In this document: positions 33,943-44,603 of the stretch, piece after piece
Position numbering within the stretch: the first letter of the stretch is position 1
Layout: every line of letters begins with the position of its first letter
Source: Persicaria tinctoria
Taxonomy: Eukaryota; Streptophyta; Magnoliopsida; Caryophyllales; Polygonaceae
Reading direction: 5' to 3'
Assembly (NCBI GenBank): GCA_037127255.1
Contig: JBANSL010000002.1
Span: forward strand, 7,422,001-7,486,000
DNA: 64,000 nucleotides
The notes under the pieces: generated by a model
The model's input: only the letters and a program-made list of their open reading frames with translations
The model's database searches: none
What the model was told of the DNA's origin: nothing
Position numbers and translations under genes: made by a program

Positions 33943-36393
33943 ATGAATGTCGTTACATGCTTCCCTTCACCCCCACAACAACCGGTGGAGTCCACATCTC
34001 GCCGGCCTCCACCGCGCCTCCACCACCACCACCCTCCCTCCCAAAGAGTTCACATCCCATCCCACATCTACTCCCATCCTGCCGCCGTCCTCCTCGAGCT
34101 TTGCTCCTCAAAGACGGAGCTTTTCCAGATCCTTCCGCTTGTCTACAAGCACGACCTCTACAACGAGCATCTGTTCCAGACCAAGCTTCTCAGCCTCTTC
34201 TGCAAATTCGGGTGCCTAAACGACGCCGTTCGCCTCTTCGGCCCCATGGAGGGTAAGCTCGATCAACTTTACCACACCTTGTTGAAGGGCTATTCCCAAA
34301 ATGGGAGCTTGGAGGATGCGCTGCTGTTCTTTTCCAGATTGAAATTTGATGGCGTTGAGCCCGTTGTTTACAATTTTACTTACCTGCTGAAGATGTGCGG
34401 GGATGAGTCCGAGATTCGAAGGGGTAGGGAAGTCCATGGTCAGTTGATTGCCCATGGATTTGGGTCGAATTTGTTCACCATGACTGCGGCTATGATTATG
34501 TACGCCAAGTGTAGGGAGGTTGGGGATGCATACAAGGTGTTTGATAGAATGCCTGAGAGAGACTTGATTTGTTGGAACGCGATTATTGCTGGTTTTGCTC
34601 AGAATGGGCGCTCCAAGACGGCTTTGCAGCTGGTTTCGAGGATGCAGGTGGAAGGCCGGAGGCCTGATTCGGTCACCATCGTTACCGTTTTGCCTGCTTC
34701 GGCAAATATTGGTTCTTTGAAGGTTGGGAAATCTATTCATGGATATGTAATAAGGTCAGGTTTTGACTCACTTGTGAATGTTTCAACGGCTTTGGTTGAT
34801 TTGTACTGCAAGTGTGGTGCAGTAGAGACTGCTAGGTTGATCTTTAATGGTATGGATTGTAAGAATGTGGTTACTTGGAATTCTATGATCGATGGTTACA
34901 CGGAGAGTGGGCAACCGGCAGAAGCATTGGAACTTTTCCAGAGAATGTTAGATGAAGGGTTTGAGCCCACAAATGTGAGTATCATGGGAGCTCTTGGTGC
35001 TTGTGGTGATCTTGGCGATATCGAAAAGGGAAGATATATTCATGAAGTGTTAGATCGGGTAGGGCTCGGTTCTGATATATCAGTAATCAACTCTTTGATC
35101 TCCATGTACTCCAAATGTAAGGCTGTTGATGTTGCTGCTAAGCTGTTTGACGGCCTAGAAACCAAGACGCTCGTCTCGTGGAATGCAATGGTTTTAGGCT
35201 TTGCACAAAATGGGCGTGTGAGTGAGGCTTTACATTACTTTCGCGAGCTGCGGTTGGCAAATATGAGACCTGATACATTCACATTGGTAAGTGTGATCCC
35301 CGCTTTGGCAGAGCTTTCTGTCTTGCGCCAAGCGAAGTGGATCCATGGGATCTCGATAAGAAGCTGCTTGGATGACAATGTGTTCGTCATGACTGCTCTG
35401 GTTGACTTGTATGCAAAGTGTGGTGCAGTTCATACCGCAAGACACCTCTTTGACGCGATGGGTGAAAGGCATGTAACGACATGGAATGCCATGATAGACG
35501 CGTATGGCACCCATGGCCTTGGACACGCAGCAGTGGAACTGTTCAGGGAAATGCGGAAAGGTCATATCGCGCCCAATGGTGTAACATTTCTTTGTGTCAT
35601 CTCGGCTTGTAGCCACTCCGGCCTTGTAGAAGAAGGACGGAGCTTCTTCAACATGATGAAGGAAGTGTATGGCATAGATCCAGCAATGGACCACTATGGA
35701 GCGATGGTTGACCTTCTTGGCCGATCTGGGCTCCTGAACGAGGCTTGGCATTTCATAGAGAAGATGCCTATTGAGCCAGGCATTAATGTCTATGGTGCCA
35801 TGTTAGGTGCCTGCAAGATCCACAAGAACGTGGAACTCGGAGAGAAGGCAGCACACCGGATTTTTGATCTTGAACCAGGAGATGGTGGTTACCATGTGTT
35901 GCTAGCGAATATATACGCATCCTCTTCGATGTGGGCTAAGGTGGCCGAAGTTAGATCAAAGATGGAGAGCCAGGGGCTTCGTAAGACCCCTGGTTGCAGT
36001 CTGGTGGAGCTGAGAAACGAAGTTCACACTTTCTATTCGGGAAGCACGATCCATCCTCAGTCGGAGAAGATCTATGCTTATCTAGATGAGCTTGGGGAGA
36101 AGATCAAAGCTGTTGGGTATGTCCCAGACACAAATTCAATACATGATGTGGAAGACGAGGTACAAGAGCAGTTGCTCGCTAGCCATAGCGAGAAGCTGGC
36201 TATCTCATTTGGACTTCTGAACACGAGACCTGGTGTGGCCATACACGTCAGGAAGAACCTTCGGGTTTGTGGAGATTGCCATAACGCGACCAAGTACATT
36301 TCCCTCGTGACCGGGAGGGAGATCGTTGTGAGGGACACACACCGATTCCACCATTTCAAGAATGGCGAGTGCTCTTGTGGCGATTATTGGTGA
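33943..36393 (+). CDS. CRR22: DYW-type PPR editing factor, CRR22 orthologue
   Basis: This single-exon CDS has 816 codons from the ATG at 33943. The open frame extends further upstream, but without an ATG in frame. An N-terminal Pro/His-rich stretch (likely chloroplast targeting) is followed by HPAAVLLELCSS. A long run of P, L and S type PPR repeats comes next, with MYAKCREVGDAYKVFDRMPE, LVSWNAMVLGFAQNGR and VTTWNAMIDAYGTHG visible, then the E/E+ region and a complete DYW domain ending CGDYW. The HSEKLA motif and CGDCH are present, so the zinc and deaminase signature is intact. The sequence follows Arabidopsis CRR22 (At1g11290) closely along its length. Family knowledge: CRR22 edits chloroplast transcripts of NDH subunits and rpoB. 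I infer the same role. Which sites it recognises here depends on repeat residues I did not decode. Confidence 0.93.
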   Translation: MNVVTCFPSPPQQPVESTSRRPPPRLHHHHPPSQRVHIPSHIYSHPAAVLLELCSSKTELFQILPLVYKHDLYNEHLFQTKLLSLFCKFGCLNDAVRLFGPMEGKLDQLYHTLLKGYSQNGSLEDALLFFSRLKFDGVEPVVYNFTYLLKMCGDESEIRRGREVHGQLIAHGFGSNLFTMTAAMIMYAKCREVGDAYKVFDRMPERDLICWNAIIAGFAQNGRSKTALQLVSRMQVEGRRPDSVTIVTVLPASANIGSLKVGKSIHGYVIRSGFDSLVNVSTALVDLYCKCGAVETARLIFNGMDCKNVVTWNSMIDGYTESGQPAEALELFQRMLDEGFEPTNVSIMGALGACGDLGDIEKGRYIHEVLDRVGLGSDISVINSLISMYSKCKAVDVAAKLFDGLETKTLVSWNAMVLGFAQNGRVSEALHYFRELRLANMRPDTFTLVSVIPALAELSVLRQAKWIHGISIRSCLDDNVFVMTALVDLYAKCGAVHTARHLFDAMGERHVTTWNAMIDAYGTHGLGHAAVELFREMRKGHIAPNGVTFLCVISACSHSGLVEEGRSFFNMMKEVYGIDPAMDHYGAMVDLLGRSGLLNEAWHFIEKMPIEPGINVYGAMLGACKIHKNVELGEKAAHRIFDLEPGDGGYHVLLANIYASSSMWAKVAEVRSKMESQGLRKTPGCSLVELRNEVHTFYSGSTIHPQSEKIYAYLDELGEKIKAVGYVPDTNSIHDVEDEVQEQLLASHSEKLAISFGLLNTRPGVAIHVRKNLRVCGDCHNATKYISLVTGREIVVRDTHRFHHFKNGECSCGDYW

Positions 36394-37495
36394 TCTTAGA
36401 GTTTCAATTCAAAGGGATCCTAATGCTAGTGAATCGATGCAAATGAGTGCGATTTTGTATATTTGGCAAATCAGTGAAAGGAGTCGATTTGTGCAAAACT
36501 TGCCACATTGTAAAATACAAAAACATTATCTCAACAATCGTATTTTCTATTTCCTGCATAAATTTGTCAGTTCTCTCCATCGCCTCCAAACCCATCAAGC
36601 CCCGTCTACCTTTGCGTCGCCAGCTTCTTAATCGGTTTGCTCGACTGATGTCGATCCTTGCTCTTGTTCAGTTTCATAGCCCTCATGTTGTACCCTTGCG
36701 TCTCCAGCTTCTTAATAAGTTTCTGTTGTCGATCCAAGCTTAATCGGTTTTGTTGTACCTTGCGTCTCCAGCTTCTTAATAAGTTTCTGTTGTCGATCCA
36801 AGCTTAATCGGTTTGATCGACTGCTGTCGATCTTTTGTTCAGTTTCATAGACAAGGCAATCAAAATCTCCATGAAGCAATTCGACCAACACAATGAGCCA
36901 TGAAGCAATGAGATAACACACTAATCTGCAGTATCGAACGATTTCAACTGAAATTGTTGGGAGCTCATCCACAAGGAGAGCTGCCCTCCAAAAATAGGCG
37001 TATGCCACTTATATACAGCAAGTACACGGTATTCTTTAGTAAAAGGCGAAAGAATAGTTCGCTTTGTACTTACTGCGTGGCTGCGTGATTTTAACAATTC
37101 AGAGTGGGGAACTATTTATACTCCTTGGCAGCATACATCTGGTCATTCCTTCCGATGTGGGAAGCTCAAAGCTGGTATTTTTTATTTTTTTTTTGCTGCT
37201 CTTGCTTTTTCATTGTTCCACCACTTCTTCATTAGACCCAACGTTACGCAAATCAACATTAAATGGATCAAATTAGATAGAGAGAGTCACACCCGTTTTG
37301 CCTTCATGTTTGTGATTCAAGTCAAAGTACAAGCATAAAGGAAAAACTACTGCTAATACCCTATACTCCTTAAGCTTCTTGGTGGCTAATTATATATCTC
37401 AAAACTACTGCTACTAGTCTAAACTATTCAAGTCATATAGAGATCGAAGTCTTAAGCCCTTCTGACGCCTTCTTAACTCGCAGACGAGCCTGCAC
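36394..37495. other. 3' flank of the PPR gene and spacer
   Basis: It contains a 65-base tandem duplication (36687-36814), a third related segment at 36615-36680, and otherwise AT-rich DNA without a supported gene. The 3' UTRs of the PPR gene (plus) and of the PB1 gene (minus) both end here. Confidence 0.4.
36687..36814 (+). repeat. 65-bp direct tandem duplication
   Basis: Two nearly identical units begin GTTGTACC(C)TTGCGTCTCC and end CCAAGCTTAATCGGTTT. They differ by a single base or indel in several hundred bases of 3' flank. The neighbouring segment at 36615-36680 shares CAGCTTCTTAAT, TCGACTG and TTGTTCAGTTTCATAG with the region after the second unit, so the duplication was probably repeated or followed by deletion. 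Confidence 0.8.
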
Positions 37496-37921
37496 TCAAC
37501 GAGTCCATCTCTTCACGTCCTGGCTCAAACAGATGAAGAGTCTCTTGGCGACATTGCGGAATTCACTGGCATCATAAAACCCACATATATAATAAGTCAG
37601 CTGTATATATAGTTATATACACACACGCGCGCGCATATATAGGCGAAGAACTTACGGCCATGGGACATCCCCGATGAGCATGGTGTCACCTTCGTTGTCG
37701 GTGTAGATGATCTGCCATTTGTCGCAGGAGCGGAGCACTCCATCCAGTTCGAACATCTCGTCCAAAGTGTCGACGAGATGGTCGTAGTCGTCCATCTCCA
37801 TCAGGTCAACAGACCGACCCACTGGTAAGTCTTGCAGAAATACCTTGATCCTAGTCCTGAAGGGGGCCGAGTGGCTCGGGTTTGGTTCGGTATCGGACGG
37901 TGATGGCGAAAAAGGTTCCAT
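37496..37921 (-). CDS. Stand-alone ARF-type PB1 domain protein, two exons
   Basis: The exons in transcript order are 37921-37656 and 37565-37496, giving 111 aa. The junction GDVPW/PEFRNVAKR is in frame. Residues 22-105 form a complete type I/II PB1 domain: basic face RIKVFLQ with Lys26, GRSVDL, then the acidic OPCA part with D75, E77 and D79 (YTDNEGDTMLIGD). The GRSVDL, YTDxEGD and WPEF wording is that of auxin response factors (ARF1/2/9 class) rather than Aux/IAA proteins. No B3 DNA-binding domain, middle region, EAR motif or degron box is present, and none is seen upstream. A TATA-like CTATAAAAAG lies near 37995-38004, about 75 bases before the ATG, so it looks like a gene of its own. Inference: it could heterodimerise with ARF or Aux/IAA proteins and interfere with them. 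It could instead be a truncated retro-copy, but it has an intron. Confidence 0.75.
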
Positions 37922-37989
37922 TTGGACTAACCGGTGGTTCGGAACTGCTTCGGTCGGCTTTCTAATTTGCTCATTCGGAATTAAGTTGG

Positions 37990-38006
37990 AGGCTTTTTAT
38001 AGTAGG
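37990..38006 (-). promoter_or_regulatory. TATA-like element of the PB1 gene
   Basis: On the minus strand the sequence reads CCTACTATAAAAAGCC. It lies roughly 70-85 bases before the ATG at 37921, a usual distance for a short leader. The evidence is sequence shape only. Confidence 0.45.
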
Positions 38007-38362
38007 AAGGTGCACTGTGGATAGCCTAATGATTGACGGAGGTTATAGCCGTTACCAAATACGAAAAGACAACAGTAATTAAGTTGAAGGTAATGAATGG
38101 ATATTTGCATTAATCATATATATATATATAGTGATGGTGTGACTATATATATCTCCGTCAATCATTAGGCAAAAATCCAACCCTGTTAATTATAGTATTA
38201 TCTACAATTAAGTTGATGAATATAAGAACAAAATTATAAATTACATTGATAAATTAGAATATATATAGAGAGAGAGATGCTGAATGTTGTTCTATATACA
38301 TATATAATATTATAATCCAGTTCTTATAATTAGATTTGATGTGTTAATTTTACAAAAATGTA

Positions 38363-38604
38363 CTCCCTCCGTTCCTTTTTATTTGTCATTTTACTATTTA
38401 TGCACCTTTTTTAAGGTGATAAAAACTATAAAAAAATATTTATTTTTTTAATAATTTTTTTAACAATCTCATACTTATTAGTAATAAGTGTAATATTATT
38501 AAAAAAGATTGAATCTAAAGTTAATATTTTATATAGTTTTTACATTCCTAAAAAAACGTGCAAATTAAAAAATGTCAAATATTAAGGAACGGAGGGGGAG
38601 GGAG
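38363..38604. mobile_element. Stowaway-type MITE
   Basis: The element starts CTCCCTCCGTTCCTTTTTAT after TA (38361-38362). It ends TTAAGGAACGGAGGGGGAGGGAG before TA (38605-38606). The inner sequence is AT-rich with the GCACCTTTTTTAAGG and AAAACGTGC arms shared by the other copies. The right terminus carries an extra GGGGGAG step. Confidence 0.85.
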
Positions 38605-38606
38605 TA

Positions 38607-40295
38607 GTGATTATCTTTAAAGTTGGGACCTTAAATTAAATTAAGCAGTTAATTGTCTCTTCCTTCAGTCTTTACCCAACATTAATTGACTGCAACGGTA
38701 AGTCGGAGCAATGTCCAATGTCATGCCGGCATGTCTCTATAAATTACCCTCAACTTCGATTACCAACAGTGTGAGTCAAATTAAGGCAATATATATATAT
38801 ATTAGAATTATTATATGAGAATATAAATATATTTGATTGATATTTGATGAGCATATATATATATATGTATATATAATAATTTATATAGAATTGCATGATA
38901 TCAACTTTAGAGAATTAGAGGTATAAATATCTTCAAATATTATACATTTATAATCTAGAATTTGAAAGGATGATCATAAAATTAATTGAGATAATTTAAA
39001 CCTTTTTTTTTTTTTTTGCAAGAAAGTCATCTTTAAGTTTGAGCAATCCTAAATACAAAGTGATCTATAAATCAATAATAGCATAGAATATGAACCTTTT
39101 TTCCTTTTACAATTTGAAAGGTGACCATGCATCAAATTAATTAAATTTATTAAGGATAATGGAATCTTTGATTAGATATAGTCATATAGATCTTTATTTT
39201 TACGGTTTTTCTATCCTATACCCAAGGGTATAAGATAAGCAATTCATATTGGGAAATATTCTCTATATTTGGATTCATAGACCCTAAGAATGCATTATTA
39301 AAAATGGTTAAAACCATTTAAATTTTTAAAAAAATCTTTATTTTTAATTGAATGTGCGATAAATAGGCAAAAATCAAACTTTATTATGGGACTAGTGTTA
39401 GCACAGGTCTGAATTTTTTTCATATAAATTACAGTATATACTATAAAATAATATTTTTAAGTTATAATTATTAATAATTTATCGGGAAAAGGTTTTTATA
39501 TAAATACATTAAGATTATTTACGATGAACTTTAATCGCTAAATTATTATCAAATGTATAGTTTTTCCTGCTTCATATTAATATTTATATTTAACACCACA
39601 CACATTATACAATTAACTTTTTTCTTGCTTTTATTGATTCTGAAAATTTAAGATGTTGTCTTTGTAATAAAGAAAGATGATGTTCATTCAAATTTATATG
39701 ATATATTATGATTTCTAATATTAATTTGAAAATGGTTAAATTACATAGATGAATATTAATCTAAAAAGGATTTTTCTAATTGTTGAGAAAGCATCTAGTG
39801 AATGAGCTTATTGGGGAAAAAATAATATCTTTTATAAGTTCATTCTTTCAATTTAATATATTGATTTTCTAATTAAAAAACGATGATGTTTATGCCAATT
39901 TATATGATTATTATGATTTACAGTACAAAAATATGAATATTATGATTTACAATATAATTTTAAATTGGTCAATCTAAATAGATATACTTATTCATGACAT
40001 AATAACTTAAAGGAAATTTTATAAATTTCATAAAATTTGAGATTAATTCGACATGGGGCCGATATTTCAATCAATTAACCTTGAAAAAGTGCTAGCTCAT
40101 GCTTAACTGATTTAGTAAATGAAGCTCGAGCTGAGCTTTGATTGAGCAGAACATGAGTCAAGCTTAAGCCACTCAACTCATATAACAACCCCATTCTTTG
40201 CTGAATGTTTATTATATTGCATTTATTATCCTTATTTAGTTTTTTTTTCCCGAATATTTCATTCATTTATTTATTTTAAACGGGAAAAAATAATA
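38607..40295. other. AT-rich spacer
   Basis: This is very AT-rich DNA with short TA microsatellites (38790-38810 and 38850-38880). I see no coding frame, RNA gene or recognisable transposon end. Confidence 0.4.
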
Positions 40296-40940
40296 CTTCA
40301 TCCGTTAATTAAAACTTGACGTTTTACTATTCACACACGTTTTTTTAGGTGTTAAAAACTATATAAAATATTAACCTTTTTAATAATTTTTTATTACTAT
40401 TAAGTAGACCTGTCAAAACATAACCCGACCCGACCGCCCGAAATTTTTTGGGTCAAGACCCGAATTTTTTTTTGGATCCGAACCCGAAAAACCGGAAATT
40501 TTTCGGGTAATCTTGGTTTCGACCCAGTGACCCAATTGACCCGGTAATTTTGACTCGACTTACCTGATTGACCCGGTGACCCGACTGACCCGATTGATTT
40601 ATAATTAAATACAATTAATTATATATATAATTAAAATTTATTGTAAAATTATTAAATCGTGATTTTTTTAATTTAAAAAATAAAAATTTGACAAACCCGA
40701 AATGACCCGAAACCCGGTCAAACTCGAGTTCTAGTCAACTTGGAAATACCCAGAACCCGTTTTACTCGAGACCTGAAGTGACCCAACCCGAACCCGACCC
40801 GAATGACCCGTTTGACAGGTCTACTATTAAGTATGAATTTATAAAAACAAATGTAAAAAAGTTAATATTTTATATAGTTTTTGTCATTATAAAAAAGCGT
40901 GAATAAATAGTAAACGACAAGTTCTAATTAATAGAGGGAG
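40296..40940. mobile_element. Stowaway-type MITE split by a second MITE
   Basis: The left end is CTTCATCCGTTAATTAAAACTTG after TA (40294-40295). The right end is ACAAGTTCTAATTAATAGAGGGAG before TA (40941-40942). The ACGTTTTTTTAGGTG and AAAAAAGCGTG arms are symmetrical. It is interrupted at 40406-40822. Confidence 0.75.
40406..40822. mobile_element. 417-bp MITE with 10-bp target duplication, ACCCGA-rich
   Basis: The inverted termini AGACCTGTCAAA and TTTGACAGGTCT are flanked by ACTATTAAGT on both sides (40396-40405 and 40823-40832). A duplication of 9-10 bases suggests a Mutator-like parent. The two arms are filled with ACCCGACCCGAA and GACCCGGT-type repeats. It is non-coding. Confidence 0.85.
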
Positions 40941-41041
40941 TAACGTTTTATCATAAACCGATGACATTTTTTTTATTAAAATAACATTATTTATTGTTGT
41001 ATTATATAAAATTATTTATGCCAATTTAATCCAAAACGATA

Positions 41042-41274
41042 CTCCCTCCGATCCAAAATACATGTCGTTTGACTTTTTAACACGTATTTTAAGGAGCTAA
41101 AAACTATATAATATATTAACTTTTTTTATTATTTTTTTACAATTTAATACTTATTACCAACAAATATTAAGTTGTAAAAAAATAATTTAAAAAAATTTGA
41201 TACTTTATATAGTTTTTACCTTCTTAAAATACGTGTTGAAAAATCAAACGACATATATTTTAAATCGGATGTAG
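41042..41274. mobile_element. Stowaway-type MITE
   Basis: The element starts CTCCCTCCGATCCAAAATAC after TA. It ends ATTTTAAATCGGATGTAG before TA. The symmetrical arms CACGTATTTTAAGG and TTAAAATACGTG place it in the same local family. Confidence 0.8.
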
Positions 41275-41276
41275 TA

Positions 41277-42620
41277 TTTTACATATATAATTGTGCCCCT
41301 CTCCAAAATTTTATGGCTCCACCATTAATGGTTGGTACCTTGTCAACTCATGTTGTTGCTTCCATGAGTATTACACTATAAAATTCCTTCAACTACAACA
41401 AGCCGCATCGGTGCAAATATATTTTGTTTTTTAGTTTTCTTGATTATTTACTTAAACAATTTTAATTGGGTAATTAAATTTGATAAGGTTTCATGAGATA
41501 GCCCATGTTGAAACGAGTCATTAACAAGACATACAACAAACACTTGTGAGACTAAGCTATCGTATATTCGCATTCGGAAAATAAAACCCCCAAAGATGAT
41601 GTTTCTCAAACAATACACAACCCAAAAAAATGATCTTAAAAAAAAGGGATTGAGAAACCCCGACGTTCCAATGCATCTGTCACGGCAGCGACAGGATTCA
41701 ACGGCCAACCTCCTCTCCGAGCAACCTCCCTAAAGCGTCGTATGCGAAGTAGCAGATATAAACCTACACGATTAAATTAGGCAATCAACACCAAATAAGC
41801 GTCGTAATAGTTTGTTTGTTCAGCTCGATGGAATGCGAACGAGAAGGAATCAATCTTTGTAACACGCAACTTATGCAAGTCGTAAAAACTAGGTACTATA
41901 AATGAACTACAAAACGAGTTTCATAGGGACTCTTTAACGATGACCTATAAAAATATCCACATTTGTTTTTATCCATGCCAGGGGTATGGGTAGCACTCTA
42001 GCAACAACTATATACTGGTTATGTCGAAGGAGGAGAACGATTAAACATGAACCCAGTTGTATACCACATGTCTGAAACACTCGATAGTATCCGACTCGTA
42101 AATGCTGAATGCCCAACCCAGGATGACTTGGACGGGGTTTGGGGGTTAAGAGCCGAACACTTAACACACCCAGTCACTTGATCTGGGAAGTAACTGGGCA
42201 ACAGAGGCTACCAGATGACATTCAGATATGAATGGATCGGTCGGATTTGAGCGGTAAGGAATCGGTTGTTGCAACAGTTAGATTATGCATTATCTGAGCT
42301 CGTATTCAGAGCCACAAAACTCGAATTTACCCAGAAGAATAACCTGTAGATTATTCTTGCCCTAGTTCAAACAGATTGAAATTTGGAATGATTGGAACCC
42401 TAATCAAGCGACATCGTGTCAAGATTGCCCCAGATTTTGGACTCCGATCCACAAAACCGTTGTTGATCCGGGATCATGCTTGGTCTTAGTTAAACCAACT
42501 ACGAGATCGAAGGGACAGGTCAGTTTGGCGTGGTCAGGATACTTCGGTTAAACTATGCTATTTGTCTGAAACGAAACTGAAGAGCTGCAAGCAAACTTTG
42601 TTTCAGAAAACTCGATAAAT
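41277..42620. other. Unassigned spacer
   Basis: This moderately GC-containing, repeat-like sequence has no coding frame I can support. It may be the body of an old retroelement (long, non-coding, with a tandem duplication immediately following), but no LTR ends, PBS or protein domain were found. Confidence 0.3.
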
Positions 42621-42887
42621 CGGTCATAACGAGTCATGATTGTTGTAACATGCGACGCCATGCCTATCCACCTAGCAGTGAAATTCCAAGAAGAAAAATT
42701 TCAGATGAACACTAAAAACACCCCAAAACCCTGAAAACGCAAGTTAGTCAACCGGTCATAACGAGTCGTGATTGTTGTAGCATGCGACGCGATGCCTATC
42801 CATCCACCTAGCAGTGAAATTCCAAGACGAAAAATTTCAGATGAACACTAGAAACACCCCAAAACCCTGAAAAACGCAAGTTAGTCA
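42621..42887 (+). repeat. 132-bp direct tandem duplication
   Basis: Unit one (42621-42752) and unit two (42753-42887) both run CGGTCATAACGAGTC(A/G)TG ... ACGCAAGTTAGTCA. They differ by a few substitutions and a four-base insertion (ATCC). The high similarity indicates a recent event. Confidence 0.85.
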
Positions 42888-44600
42888 GGAAGGTTTGCTT
42901 CAATGCGAGCTATAGGGGATGAAACAGCTTTGCACAACCCTACCAAAAGTCCTAGGGGCTGAAGCCCTCTCACACGCGTTAGAAATCACCTCACAATTCG
43001 GCGTATCATTTTTTGTATTTAAGGTCTAGAAACTGGGACAGCATGATGTCCCACTCCTTATTGCCTAATCTTGCCTAACCTTATTCTAGAATCACGCAGC
43101 TGATCGCCTAATAGCATCCTGCCTTAAGCACACCGACATGTCCCTCAAGATACACCAGCAAAAACACGCCCAATACAGGAACTGGGCCAGCATCGATGTT
43201 GCTATTGGTATTTTGTTGACGACGTTTTAAGTTGGTTTACCTTCGTGTTTCTAAGCTGAGCCCTCCCACCAATTTCCTCCACCGTTACCTCCATGTAAAG
43301 ATTTAATACGCATGATTCTTTTTACCAAGAGTTCTCTATCATCAATAAACATCAACACTGCAAAGAGTTGATAAATGAGATTGTTTTTAGCACTAACTGT
43401 GTTTACCCAATACTACTTTGGTTATGTTCATTGTCAAGATGAATTCCCATCTGAATCTCTACTATCCTGTTGGATCCTAAACGAAGTCGCAAGCTGTTGC
43501 GTTTACTGTTGAAGCGTGAGCTTTGGCATGGATATAGATGTGGATATGAGCACACTCGGAGTCTTAATACTAATACAATCAACCAGATGGAGCCATCTAA
43601 TGTTCCCTCTTCCAGTCTAGCGAATTAGCGATCAAACAAACTAATTTTCTTGTGTGTCATCCACTAAAATGTACTGTATTATCATCTTGTGAACAAGTTG
43701 TCATGTTCCAAATCTAGTTAGTTCAGCATCAAAAGGAATTAAAAAGGGGGCAAAGCAGTAACTAAAAAAGACCTATTCACTTGACCCAATTAGCGTACAA
43801 ACTTACAGATCATAAGAGAAATTTCTGAAAGCACAATGAATATAGCTGCTAAGAGAGCATAGCACAGAGAATGGGAAGAAGGATGATCATTCACATAGCA
43901 GATTATAATACGACTAATCACATGCATAAATCTTTCACCAAATTTGTAACACGAAATGCACAAAAAAAGATATCCAAGCATCAGAACAGATCAACAGAAT
44001 GATAAAAAGACTAACAGGAAGTAGAATGTCAACATAAAACTACCTTTTTTCCATTACTTGAAACATAGATATACTCGTATACATGTATAGAAATAACTAC
44101 CTTACAGTTCTAGGTTAGGTTACTTGGTATTCACATAAAGACTAACCAACAACATTTTTTATTTATTCATGTATTTGCAGAAGTGATGTGTTTATAGCCA
44201 GTCACTGTAGTCAGTCAAACCAGAAGCAATTCTTATGTCTTAGTTGCCTCCCTAAGTTTTTCTCCTCTTTTTGGAAAAAAAAAATGCCATCAACAATAAT
44301 ATACTCATCCAAGCAACATTGCAACAAGCTAAACCTACTGATGAAGCAAAAGAGCTTTTAGATCCTACAGTTCTATATCATAAACAACTCATCAAAATCT
44401 TCCACCATTTAATCTTCACAACCTCATACATGACTCTATGTCCAAATTTATAGCAAATCAGCTGAAAATGTAACTAAAAAGTAAATCTGACCTAGAAGCA
44501 AGCCACAAATGCAAGAAGGAAGACAAAAACATCAAACAGATGCAAGAAAGATGACGGAATTTTAAACCAACAATAGGAAGAATTTACCTTAAGATATATG
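42888..44600. other. Spacer and distal 3' part of the FPA transcript
   Basis: No supported CDS is present. A GTAAAT donor just after the FPA stop (minus strand, near 44588) suggests that the FPA 3' UTR contains an intron, so the transcript probably extends some distance into this stretch. Confidence 0.4.
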
Positions 44601-44603
44601 GTA

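Noticed and set aside
37496..37921. Aux/IAA assignment (for example IAA33-like)
   Set aside because: The wording of the PB1 domain (GRSVDL, YTDxEGD, PWPEF) is closer to ARF proteins, and no Aux/IAA domain I or II is present.
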